From Campylobacteraceae bacterium (GTDB lineage Bacteria; Campylobacterota; Campylobacteria; Campylobacterales; Sulfurovaceae), in NCBI GenBank assembly GCA_027056615.1, contig JALUKJ010000442.1:1-18079 (forward strand): DNA of 18,079 nt, written 5' to 3'. Each line of letters starts with the position of its first letter. The first letter of the stretch is position 1. Shown piece after piece: positions 8,101-14,396 of this stretch. The notes beneath the pieces were generated by a model. That model saw only the letters and a list, made by a program, of their open reading frames with translations. It had not been told where the DNA came from and did no database searches. The position numbers were made by a program, and so were the translations under genes.

Positions 8101-8574
8101 AGAAACCTTGAAAAATATATTGCAGAACTTGGATATAACATTTTAACTCAAACGGTTAATGAAGAGGTTATTCACTATTTTGTTCAAACTAATGATGGAC
8201 TTGAAGAGCTTATTATTGATGATAATCTCTTTACTTCTCCTCACTATAATGAAGCGATTTATATGAATCAAAAGATTCAAGAGAGAATTACAGAGGAGTA
8301 TCAAGAAAAAGACTTGTTAGAACTTCTTTCAATGGTCGAAGCAAGTGCTAAAAAGGGTGCATATATTCAACGCTATAAAGGTCTAGGAGAGATGAACCCA
8401 GAACAGCTTTGGGAGACAACTATGAACCCTGAAGATAGACGTTTACTACAAGTGGTTATTGACGATGATGAGACGGCTTCAGATACATTTGTACTCTTTA
8501 TGGGTGACGAAGTTGAACCAAGACGAGCTTATATAGAAACACATGCAAAAGATGTAAAACATTTGGATGTATAA
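5140..8574 (+). CDS. gyrB: DNA gyrase subunit B precursor containing an intein
   Basis: GyrB supplies the ATPase and TOPRIM parts of DNA gyrase, which introduces negative supercoils together with GyrA. The open frame is 1144 codons, of which 373 are an intein (residues 499-871), leaving a 771-aa mature GyrB of normal size. N-terminal GHKL ATPase motifs are YEVVDNSIDEA (Glu40, Asn44), EDNGRGIP (about 70-77) and GGLHGVGVSVVNALS (111-125). The transducer domain follows. TOPRIM starts with VEGDSAGGSAKQGRDR (Glu420) and PLKGKILNVEKA, and ends in TDADVDG (Asp493, Asp495, Asp497), after which the intein begins. The frame resumes with SHIQTLLMTFFFR and finishes with RYKGLGEMNPEQLW (from residue 1078). 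GGAG precedes the ATG by about 6 bases. Because the intein splits the metal-binding TOPRIM domain, the precursor should be inactive until splicing. Confidence 0.97.
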   Translation: MAEYGASNIKVLKGLEAVRKRPGMYIGDTSTKGLHHLVYEVVDNSIDEAMAGFCDTIKVTLTKNGSAIIEDNGRGIPVGMHPTEKISAATVVLTVLHAGGKFDKDTYKVSGGLHGVGVSVVNALSKDLHLTVFKDGQIHEQDFKEGIPQEALAVTGTTRKKGTKIEFWADDTIFTESTTFQKEILMKRFKELAYLNPKITIDFRDERDGTKELFHFEGGIKQFVEDMNTKTPLSTAQFFQGKADDIEIDIALMYCDADSEKSLSFVNNIKTADGGTHEAGFRAGLTRSMSSYISKNANAKEKGTKITGEDCKEGLIAIVSVRVPEPQFEGQTKGKLGSSYVRPLVQRFFSESFNKYLEENPIEAKAIMGQILLAARGRDAAKRAKDLVKRKDSMSIGTLPGKLADCQTKDATSAEIYLVEGDSAGGSAKQGRDRVFQAILPLKGKILNVEKARLEKILKSDEIKNMITALGCGIGEEFNEDKLRYHKVIIMTDADVDGCLKGDTEVKLLDGTYKSMEELEKLYPSQEDKFWVWASDKNGNPVPAQAHSVRVTKKVKKLYKITLDNDFVVEATDNHPFRLINGEYVRADNLSVGNSLMPIYYKIEKDGFYPNYELMKIGKKWIPTHKIVSKWKNPKLATIDENITHHIDHNRTNNTPENLTFMTRSEHSKLHGKDTHLINEYNGSEKQSKDLKENWKKGVYDERESHLIKYNKSEEHSKSISDKNRENWKDDEYRERMIERKKAHMSQPEVAEKYSKLCESQWQNDDIAFRMQMTRVVNVAKKAINQFGELNEESYQAVKPKSGVPNWSTVFNKYDFKDKREFTDYVETYNHKIKSIEIIEVEETPVYDLTVDKYHNFAIKAGEDSSIFVHNSHIQTLLMTFFFRFLKPIIEKGYLYLAQPPLYRYKKGKNETYLKDDKALNDFLIENGIGVLESETMGKTDLTELFKLVAYYKMTLSEIEKRFALPEVVRYMIENPDIISTDNKTLARNLEKYIAELGYNILTQTVNEEVIHYFVQTNDGLEELIIDDNLFTSPHYNEAIYMNQKIQERITEEYQEKDLLELLSMVEASAKKGAYIQRYKGLGEMNPEQLWETTMNPEDRRLLQVVIDDDETASDTFVLFMGDEVEPRRAYIETHAKDVKHLDV
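7063..7161 (+). other. HNH endonuclease motif of the intein
   Basis: Intein residues 144-176 read as an HNH core: THHIDHNRTNNTPENL followed by TFMTRSEHSKLHG. His147/His148, Asp150 and His151 form the first beta-strand and metal/catalytic cluster. Asn160 is the central N, and His169 or His173 supplies the last H. The spacing fits HNH nucleases of the kind found in group I introns, inteins and phage homing genes. All key residues appear intact, so the endonuclease may still be active. The expected target is an intein-less gyrB allele at the same site. Confidence 0.85.
7186..7461 (+). other. NUMOD3-like DNA-binding repeats after the HNH motif
   Basis: Three degenerate repeats of about 33-34 residues follow the HNH core, each ending in a Trp-centred motif: NWKKGVYDER, NWKDDEYRERM and QWQNDDIAFRM (Trp197, Trp230, Trp264 of the intein). 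Each is preceded by an S-K containing helix (SEKQSKDLKE, SEEHSKSISDK, AEKYSKLCES). The second resembles NUMOD3 helices (SEEHxxxIS), which contact DNA in homing endonucleases. They probably lengthen target recognition. Assignment to NUMOD3 is by eye. Confidence 0.55.
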
Positions 8575-8590
8575 TTAACCCTCTCCCCCT

Positions 8591-8701
8591 CTCGTTCCCA
8601 ACGTCCTCGTTGGGAATGCATATTGGAATTTGATTTAGAAAAAAAACTTTATTTAATAAAATATCTCTCCTATGCATTCCCACGCAGAGCATAGGAACGA
8701 G
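8591..8701. repeat. Inverted repeat pair, CTCGTTCC/GGGAATGCA family
   Basis: The left arm at 8591-8620 begins CTCGTTCCCA and is itself a hairpin (CCCAACG, loop TCCT, CGTTGGG) ending GGAATGCA. The right arm at 8673-8701 begins TGCATTCCCACGC and ends GGAACGAG, an imperfect reverse complement of the left arm with a degenerate hairpin. The 52-bp spacer is AT-rich. The first 20 bases of the left arm are nearly identical to the outer arm of the composite repeat at 15457, so the families are related or have recombined. It sits 16 bases after gyrB and may end its transcript. Confidence 0.75.
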
Positions 8702-8709
8702 CTAAAACT

Positions 8710-8829
8710 GTAGGTTCGATTTCATCGAACGGATTGTTTTATGGGCTTCAATCTTTTGTTCGATAAAATCGAACCTACAGGATTTGGGCTTAATTCAATG
8801 GCATTGACCGAGACGGTGGTGGGAACGAG
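8710..8829. repeat. REPIN plus right arm of the composite repeat
   Basis: A 69-bp REPIN (8710-8778) has the GTAG head, GTTCGAT-TTC-ATCGAAC hairpin, a spacer containing TTTTATGGGCTTCAATC, and the inverted second hairpin ending CTAC. It is followed by the same outer arm (8781-8829, starting GATTTGGGCTTAATTCAATG and ending GGGAACGAG) that flanks the REPIN in the composite at 15457-15630. The matching left outer arm is missing; the unrelated-spacer element at 8591-8701 takes its place. The outer arm ends about 15 bases before the queF ribosome binding site. Confidence 0.8.
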
Positions 8830-8856
8830 TAAAATCAAAATAACAGGAATAATAAC

Positions 8857-9231
8857 ATGAAATACGGCGAAAAAGAGATATCAGAGTTTGATATTAATTC
8901 AAAAGAGAACTACTGGGACAACAACCATCAAAAAAACTACACCATAGATATAGAACTACCAGAGTTTATGTGCAAATGCCCAAGAAGTGGCTATCCAGAC
9001 TTCGCAACTATTAAACTTAGCTACTGTCCTGATAAAAAGGTTATAGAGTTAAAAGCATTAAAACTCTACATAAACTCATTTATGAACAGACATATCTCAC
9101 ATGAGAACTCTGCTAATGAAATTTTTGATGCTTTAAATGAAAATATGAAACCAAAGTGGATAAAATTAGTAGCAGACTTTAACCCAAGAGGAAATGTACA
9201 TACAATTATTACAATTGACAGTAGGGTGTAG
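8857..9231 (+). CDS. queF: NADPH-dependent 7-cyano-7-deazaguanine reductase (type I QueF)
   Basis: QueF reduces the nitrile of preQ0 to the primary amine of preQ1, the last step before insertion into tRNA for queuosine. The 124-aa protein is a short unimodular (T-fold) QueF. The catalytic pair is Cys41 in KCPRSGYPDFATI and Asp48, with the expected spacing of seven. The NADPH-binding QueF motif is ELKALKLY at 64-71, followed by INSFMNRHISHE with the substrate-binding Glu83. AGGA lies 8 bases before the ATG. The last codons (SRV) and the TAG stop are read from the left hairpin of the repeat at 9221-9299, so the native C-terminus may have been altered. The neighbouring gyrB has no functional link; galU is convergent. 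Confidence 0.92.
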   Translation: MKYGEKEISEFDINSKENYWDNNHQKNYTIDIELPEFMCKCPRSGYPDFATIKLSYCPDKKVIELKALKLYINSFMNRHISHENSANEIFDALNENMKPKWIKLVADFNPRGNVHTIITIDSRV

Positions 9232-9299
9232 TCCCTGACTACACCGTCAAAACCAAATCTATATTATAAACACGGTGTTTTCGGAGGAAAACACCCTAC
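9221..9299. repeat. Hybrid REPIN-like pair between convergent queF and galU
   Basis: The left arm has the GTAG head (9221-9224), then stem GGTGTAGTC (9225-9233), loop CCT and GACTACACC (9237-9245). The right arm has stem GGTGTTTTC (9274-9282), loop GGAG, GAAAACACC (9287-9295) and the reversed head CTAC (9296-9299). The two arms share the head and GGTG but have different stems, each perfectly self-complementary over 9 bp. The spacer starts CGTCAAAACCAAA, also seen at 4958. The queF stop (9229-9231) is inside the left arm and the galU stop (9296-9298, minus strand) is inside the right head. It is well placed to act as a bidirectional terminator. Confidence 0.8.
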
Positions 9300-10123
9300 G
9301 ATTTCATCCTATCATAAAACCAATTAGTAGCCTCAACAAACCCATCAACACTTCCACAATCGAAACGTTTACCCTTAAATTTATAGGCAATTACTCGTCC
9401 CTGCTTTGCTTGTTCAAGAAGAGCATCGGTAATCTGAATCTCACCACCCTTACCTGCTTTGGTATTGCGTAAAATATCAAAAATATCAGGTGTTAAAATA
9501 TAGCGACCAATAATGGCTAAATTGGTTGGGGCATCTTTAGGTTCAGGTTTTTCGACCATATCACTAACACGATAGGTATCTTCTGTACCATCAACTAACT
9601 TTCCTGCAATAACACCATATTTTTGTGTCTCATCCATTGGAACTTCTTCTATAGCTACTACAGAACATTGGTACTTCTCGTAGACCTTTTTCATCTGTTC
9701 AAGTACCCCTGCTTCATCATTTTGACATAGGTCATCTGCCAAAACAACAGCAAAAGGTTCATTTCCAATAAGAGTCTCTCCTGTTAAAATGGCATGTCCT
9801 AAACCTTTCATCTCTATTTGACGTGTGTATGAAAAAGTACACTTTTCAATAAGAGAACGAATCTCATCTAAAAGCTCTTCTTTACTTCCACCTTTAATCT
9901 GATGTTCCAATTCATAAGATATATCAAAATGGTCTTCAATGGCACGTTTACCACGTCCACTTACAATTGCCATAGTTGTAATACCAGCTTCAACAGCCTC
10001 TTCAACTCCATATTGAATAAGTGGCTTAGTTAAAATAGGTAACATCTCTTTTGGGGTAGCTTTAGTAGCAGGAAGAAACCGTGTTCCATACCCTGCCGCT
10101 GGAAATAGACATTTATTTATCAT
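9296..10123 (-). CDS. galU: UTP--glucose-1-phosphate uridylyltransferase
   Basis: GalU makes UDP-glucose from glucose-1-phosphate and UTP, the branch point for GalE and Ugd encoded upstream. The 275-aa product has the nucleotidyltransferase signature AAGYGTRFLPATKATPKEMLPI near its N-terminus, where the Arg and Lys bind the UTP phosphates. It continues with KPLIQYGVEEAVEAGI, then VVLADDLC carrying the metal-binding acid, and the VEKP segment. Its start overlaps the 3' end of pgi by 11 bases, so the two are translationally linked. Its stop codon TAG is the complement of the CTAC end of the adjoining REPIN, so the last residue (Ser) borders the repeat. It is the last gene of the minus-strand sugar-nucleotide run. 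Confidence 0.95.
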   Translation of the reverse strand: MINKCLFPAAGYGTRFLPATKATPKEMLPILTKPLIQYGVEEAVEAGITTMAIVSGRGKRAIEDHFDISYELEHQIKGGSKEELLDEIRSLIEKCTFSYTRQIEMKGLGHAILTGETLIGNEPFAVVLADDLCQNDEAGVLEQMKKVYEKYQCSVVAIEEVPMDETQKYGVIAGKLVDGTEDTYRVSDMVEKPEPKDAPTNLAIIGRYILTPDIFDILRNTKAGKGGEIQITDALLEQAKQGRVIAYKFKGKRFDCGSVDGFVEATNWFYDRMKS

Positions 10124-11351
10124 CTTTAGACCTTTGTAATAGTTTATTTTTTAAAATTATTTTTCCAGACTCTACACCTGGTTGATTATAAGTGTTAACA
10201 TTAATAAGCTTTCCTACCAAAGAGGTAAGTAACTCATAGTAGTAGATAAGTTGACCTATACTCTTCTCATCTACACGCTCTATAATAATCTCATCTAAAG
10301 GAATATCTTTTTGATTTTTAAGAGCTTCTATAACAGAGTCACTCTGCATTGTAATTAAATCATGAAATGTAACTCCATTTAGAATATCAAGTGTTTCCAA
10401 ATGAGGAAGCGTAATATTAGGAATGGTTAACTCATTTTGAAAATCTTCAATTTTTATAAAAGTAACTGATTTGTCTCGTGTTCCTTCCACAATAAGTTGT
10501 AAAAAAGAGTGTTGGTCTTTTGGCCCAATAAGCCCAATAGGTGTTACTCCCACATGAAAAGCTGAATTACACTGTTTTTTACCTAAACTCTCACCCCAAA
10601 GTTGAACATACCATTCAGTAAAATAACGTAGTGTTTCAGAGTATGCAAAAAGACAATTAATATTGTAGGTTGTATGATATTTTGCATAAAATATTGCTTT
10701 ATTTAGAAGAGACTCTTTTATATACCCATCATTAAAGAAGCTCTCTTTAATACTACCTGCTCCAGTTAAAAGCTCTAATATATTAACACCACAAAGTGCT
10801 AAAGGAAGAAGACCAACAACAGAAAGAACTGAGAATCTCCCACCAACATTTTTGGGTAAATAGAATACTTTAGAACCTATATCTATTGCAAATTTATCTA
10901 AATCTGAGTTTTTATCAGTTATAAATGTATATTTAGAAGAGCTACTCTCTTTAGCATAAAGATATTTAAAAATAGAGATAGTCTCAACTGTAGTACCAGA
11001 CTTTGAAATTACTAAAAAGTGTGACTTCTCTAAATCTATTTTAGAGAGTATCTCCATAATATTAAGAGGGTCAGTACTCTCAAAAAAACAGAGTTTTCTT
11101 AGAGGTTTTTTAACAGATTTTAAAAATGAATAGACTGCTTTTGCTCCAAGTGAACTACCACCAATACCTAAAACAACTATATTTTCTATGCTCTTATCAA
11201 AGCTATTAACAAACTCTAAAACCTCATCAATATTTTGTTCAGGCAGATTATAATACCCTATACTCAAACGCTCTTCATCAATCTCTTTAAAAAGTTTTTG
11301 TTTTTCATCTATTTCAAAAGTAGAACTATTAAAATGAAGTCTATTTCTCAC
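10113..11351 (-). CDS. pgi: Glucose-6-phosphate isomerase (short form)
   Basis: Pgi interconverts glucose-6-phosphate and fructose-6-phosphate. In this cluster it connects central metabolism to the phosphohexomutase and GalU. The 412-aa protein is the short Campylobacter-type enzyme, not the roughly 550-aa enterobacterial form. It carries GIGGSSLGAKAV (63-74) and phosphate-binding SKSGTTVETI (116-125). Further on are signature NVGGRFSVLS (168-177), the catalytic Glu254 in WGESLGK, His281 in DQHSFLQ, and the second family signature YNQPGVESGK near the C-terminus. The start is GTG at 11349-11351, preceded by AGGG, four bases after the manB stop; no ATG fits better. It overlaps galU by 11 bases. 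Confidence 0.94.
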   Translation of the reverse strand: MRNRLHFNSSTFEIDEKQKLFKEIDEERLSIGYYNLPEQNIDEVLEFVNSFDKSIENIVVLGIGGSSLGAKAVYSFLKSVKKPLRKLCFFESTDPLNIMEILSKIDLEKSHFLVISKSGTTVETISIFKYLYAKESSSSKYTFITDKNSDLDKFAIDIGSKVFYLPKNVGGRFSVLSVVGLLPLALCGVNILELLTGAGSIKESFFNDGYIKESLLNKAIFYAKYHTTYNINCLFAYSETLRYFTEWYVQLWGESLGKKQCNSAFHVGVTPIGLIGPKDQHSFLQLIVEGTRDKSVTFIKIEDFQNELTIPNITLPHLETLDILNGVTFHDLITMQSDSVIEALKNQKDIPLDEIIIERVDEKSIGQLIYYYELLTSLVGKLINVNTYNQPGVESGKIILKNKLLQRSKDDK

Positions 11352-11355
11352 TAAA

Positions 11356-12741
11356 CTACCCTACCATTTTTTTAGCTTCTAAAATAAGCCTGTTAACTTC
11401 ATTTTCATACAACTTAGCTAACTCTTTGTCAGTTGATTCAAAACGAGTAACAAGTACAGGTGTTGTATTACTTGCACGAACCAATCCCCAACCCTTTTCA
11501 AAGTTTATTCGTACCCCATCAACATCAATAATATCTAAAATTTTAGGAAAATCACTAGGAGGATTTTCAAGTAATTTTTTAACACTATCAATTAGAGCAA
11601 ACTTCTCCTCATCGGTTGTCTCTACTTTTATCTCTTCGGTAGAATAAACTTTAGGAAGAGATTCTAACTCCTTATCTAAATCAATACCATCTTGTAAAAG
11701 CTCTAACATACGCAATGTTGCATAGATTGCATCATCATACCCAAAGTAGCGATGTTTAAAGAAAATATGTCCACTCACTTCACAAGCTAAATCGGCATTG
11801 GTCTCTCTCATTTTTACTTTTAAATTTGAGTGACCTGTCTTATACATAATAGCTTTAGCTCCACGTCTCTCTAACTCATCATACATAACTTGTGAACACT
11901 TCACTTCACCAATAACTGTTGGATTATCTATCTTCATAGCATATAGAAGTGCCATCTGGTCACCTTTAATGTTATGTTTATGAGTTAAAACAGCAATTCT
12001 GTCTGCATCTCCATCATAAGCAAAACCAATATCTCCCTCTTTTTCTAAAAGGGCTTTAATATCTACTAAATTTGCTTCTACCGATGGGTCTGGGTGATGG
12101 TTAGGAAAATTACCATCAGGCTCTAAATATATCCCTTTATAGTTTAACTCTAAAGCATCAAAAATATCTGTTATGACTGTACCAACAACCCCATTACCAC
12201 CATCTATAACTATCTTTTTATCAAAACCTTTTAGATGAGAAAAGTTCTCTACCATATAGTCAATATACTGTTTTTTAGACTCTATTGCTATTTTTTCTAT
12301 ATTATCAGGGATTTTTATATTACTATTAGTAATAATCTCATCACCTAAAGCATATATATCTTTACCAAAAAATGGAGCTTTATCTAAGGTTATCTTAAAT
12401 CCATTATACTCACTTGGGTTATGAGAGCCTGTTATCATAATAGACGCTAGCACTTGTTCTTCTACATTTTGTGATTGAACATAGTTTGAGAAGTAGTTTA
12501 CAGGAGTTGCAACCATTCCCATGTCAAGTACTTTACACCCTGCATGATTCAAACCTGAAGATAAATAGTCTCTAAGTATAGGTGAGTGTGTTCTTGCATC
12601 ATAACCAATAGAGACTACACCACCTAAAGCTTTAATCTTTTTTCCTAAAAAGTAACCAATGAGTTTTACACTCTGTTCATTTAGCTCTTTTTCAAAAATT
12701 CCTCTTATATCATATTCTCTGAAAATTGTTTTTTTTATCAT
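11356..12741 (-). CDS. manB: Phosphomannomutase/phosphoglucomutase
   Basis: This alpha-D-phosphohexomutase (AlgC/ManB-like) shifts phosphate between C6 and C1 of glucose and/or mannose, giving glucose-1-P for GalU and mannose-1-P for GDP-mannose. The 461-aa protein has the four expected motifs in order: phosphoserine loop TGSHNP (Ser106), metal loop DGDADR (243-248), sugar-specificity loop EVSGH (321-325) and phosphate-binding RASNTTP (422-428). EVSGH is typical of dual-specificity PMM/PGM enzymes, but specificity cannot be fixed from sequence. The ribosome binding site is weak (AAGG about 13 bases upstream). Upstream, 222 bp full of palindromic repeats separate it from gltX. It lies four bases from pgi. 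Confidence 0.93.
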   Translation of the reverse strand: MIKKTIFREYDIRGIFEKELNEQSVKLIGYFLGKKIKALGGVVSIGYDARTHSPILRDYLSSGLNHAGCKVLDMGMVATPVNYFSNYVQSQNVEEQVLASIMITGSHNPSEYNGFKITLDKAPFFGKDIYALGDEIITNSNIKIPDNIEKIAIESKKQYIDYMVENFSHLKGFDKKIVIDGGNGVVGTVITDIFDALELNYKGIYLEPDGNFPNHHPDPSVEANLVDIKALLEKEGDIGFAYDGDADRIAVLTHKHNIKGDQMALLYAMKIDNPTVIGEVKCSQVMYDELERRGAKAIMYKTGHSNLKVKMRETNADLACEVSGHIFFKHRYFGYDDAIYATLRMLELLQDGIDLDKELESLPKVYSTEEIKVETTDEEKFALIDSVKKLLENPPSDFPKILDIIDVDGVRINFEKGWGLVRASNTTPVLVTRFESTDKELAKLYENEVNRLILEAKKMVG

Positions 12742-12765
12742 TGTTTTATTACCTTAAAATTTTTG

Positions 12766-12941
12766 CTCGTTCCCATCCGTCCTCGGCAATGCCATTGAAT
12801 TAAGCCCAAATCCTGTAGGTTCGATTTCATCGAACAAAAAATTGAAGCCCATAAAACAATCCGTTCGATGAAATCGAACCTACAGTTTTTGAATATTTAT
12901 TCCTTAATTTAATGGCATTGTGCAGAAGCGATGGGAGCGAG
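12766..12941. repeat. Composite palindromic element (REPIN nested in larger inverted repeat), copy A
   Basis: Outer arms start CTCGTTCCCA (12766) and end GGGAGCGAG (12941). They match each other as reverse complements through the motif CAATGCCATTGAATTAAG. Nested inside is a REPIN at 12815-12883: GTAG, GTTCGAT-TTC-ATCGAAC, a spacer with TTGAAGCCCATAAAACAATC, GTTCGAT-GAA-ATCGAAC and CTAC. The whole 176-bp element is the reverse complement of the one at 15457-15630, with scattered mismatches in the outer arms. It lies between gltX and manB. No obvious target-site duplication is seen. Confidence 0.85.
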
Positions 12942-12946
12942 AAAAT

Positions 12947-12967
12947 GTTCGATAAAATCGAACCTAC
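12947..12967. repeat. Solo REP half-element supplying the gltX stop codon
   Basis: A single hairpin unit, GTTCGAT (12947-12953), loop AAA, ATCGAAC (12957-12963) and reversed head CTAC (12964-12967), lies five bases beyond the composite repeat without a partner. On the minus strand the head GTAG gives the in-frame TAG stop of gltX (12964-12966). Confidence 0.85.
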
Positions 12968-14349
12968 GAATTTATAAACTCTATTGCTTTATTAACTCTT
13001 TTAATTGTCTCATCTGTACCTAATATAGCCATAATCTCATCAAGTCCTGAACCTGTCATAGAACCTAAAAGACTAACACGCAAAGGCATACCAATCTTTC
13101 CAAATCCAATCTCTCTTTTAGCAACTATCGCTTCAATAACAGCATGATACTCCTCTTTAGTAGAGGCATTTGACTCTTTTAACATCTCTAAAAACTCACC
13201 TAAAATCTCAATAGCATCACCCTTAAAAGCCTTTTTAGCATTTTTTGGATTATACTCAGTTGGTGCATTTAAAATCAAATTAATCTGTTCAGACAACTCT
13301 ACTAGTGTTTTTCCACGTTCTTTAGTAGCATTTAAGATTAAATCTCTTTTATCACTATCTCTAATATCTACTCCAAAATCTACTAGAAGTTCTGCTAACT
13401 CATTATGAGGTTTGTTTTTAATATAGTGAGCATTGAGCCATAGCAACTTATCAAGGTTATAGTTTGAAGAACTTTTATTTATATTTTTAGGGTCAAAGAG
13501 TGCTATCATCTCTTCAACTGAAAATATCTCTTGGTCTCCATGACTCCAACCTAGTCGCACTAAAAAGTTTAAGAGTGCCTCAGGTAAGTACCCTAAAGTT
13601 TTATACTCCATTACATCTGTTGCACCATCACGTTTAGAGAGTTTTTTACCTTGTTCATTGTTTATCATAGCTACATGGTAAAAGTTTGGAATTTTAAAGC
13701 CTAAAGCGTTATAGACTACTATCTGTTTTGGGGTATTATAAAGATGGTCATCACCACGAATTACATCAGTTAAGCCCATTAGTGCATCATCAATAGCAAC
13801 TACAAAGTTATAAGTAGGAACACCTCCTGCTCTAGCAATTACAAAGTCATCTACTTCAGAGGCATCGACAGAGAACTCTCCTTTTACCCCATCCGTAAAA
13901 GAGATACGCCCCTCTTGTGGAGCTTTTATTCTAATTACAGGCTCTACTCCCTTAGGAGGTGTTCCTGTAAAGTCACGGTAACGCCCATCATATCGTGTTC
14001 GCTCACCTTTTGCCATCTGCTCTTCACGTAACTTAGATAACTCATCTTTACTCATATAACACTTATATGCCTTACCCTCTTTTAAGAGTTGCTCAATATA
14101 CTTTTTATATAAATCAAATCGTTTTGATTGAAAAATAGCCTCACCATCATAAGACATTCCTACCCAATCAAAGGCTTTTAAAATAGCTGTTACTGCATCT
14201 TCTGAATTACGTGCTAAATCGGTATCTTCAATCCGAAGAAGAAATTCTCCACTATTTTTCTTAGCCCAAAGCCATGAAAAGAGAGCTGTTCGTAGCCCTC
14301 CAATATGTAGGTAACCAGTTGGTGATGGTGCAAAACGTGTTCGTGTCAT
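12964..14349 (-). CDS. gltX: Glutamyl-tRNA synthetase
   Basis: GltX charges tRNA-Glu (and in organisms without GlnRS also tRNA-Gln, later amidated by GatCAB). The 461-aa class I synthetase shows the HIGH-type motif as SPTGYLHIGGLRTAL (His15-Gly18) and the KMSKS-type motif as GKKLSKRDGA (236-240), with NFVVAIDDALMGLTDVIRGDDHLYNT between them. Campylobacterota often carry two GltX paralogues with split tRNA specificity; which one this is cannot be told from sequence alone. The start is ATG 47 bases downstream of galE, with only a weak ribosome binding site. The stop TAG is donated by a solo REP element. It is the only gene of the minus-strand run without a role in sugar metabolism. Confidence 0.95.
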   Translation of the reverse strand: MTRTRFAPSPTGYLHIGGLRTALFSWLWAKKNSGEFLLRIEDTDLARNSEDAVTAILKAFDWVGMSYDGEAIFQSKRFDLYKKYIEQLLKEGKAYKCYMSKDELSKLREEQMAKGERTRYDGRYRDFTGTPPKGVEPVIRIKAPQEGRISFTDGVKGEFSVDASEVDDFVIARAGGVPTYNFVVAIDDALMGLTDVIRGDDHLYNTPKQIVVYNALGFKIPNFYHVAMINNEQGKKLSKRDGATDVMEYKTLGYLPEALLNFLVRLGWSHGDQEIFSVEEMIALFDPKNINKSSSNYNLDKLLWLNAHYIKNKPHNELAELLVDFGVDIRDSDKRDLILNATKERGKTLVELSEQINLILNAPTEYNPKNAKKAFKGDAIEILGEFLEMLKESNASTKEEYHAVIEAIVAKREIGFGKIGMPLRVSLLGSMTGSGLDEIMAILGTDETIKRVNKAIEFINS

Positions 14350-14384
14350 AATAAATTCACTCTTATTCCTAAAATTATTTAGAA

Positions 14385-14390
14385 ATTATA
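14385..14390 (-). promoter_or_regulatory. Putative gltX promoter -10 box
   Basis: On the minus strand the galE-gltX gap reads CTTGTTATAATTTC, a perfect TATAAT. It would start transcription near 14378, about 30 bases before the gltX ATG. This would let the synthetase be expressed separately from galE. There is no convincing -35. Inferred only. Confidence 0.4.
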
Positions 14391-14396
14391 ACAAGA

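Noticed and set aside
8591..8620. Classical rho-independent terminator after gyrB
   Set aside because: The hairpin is present, but no T-run follows on the gyrB strand, and the sequence recurs as a repeat arm. Termination is possible but not of the classical form.
9275..9472. Plus-strand 65-codon frame over the galU 3' end
   Set aside because: It is antisense to conserved GalU sequence and starts within the repeat, with no coding signals.
12742..12963. Target-site duplications around the composite repeats
   Set aside because: The immediate flanks (TTTTG/AAAAT at copy A, TTTTG/TCTGA at copy B) do not form a convincing direct duplication, so a transposon-style insertion could not be confirmed.
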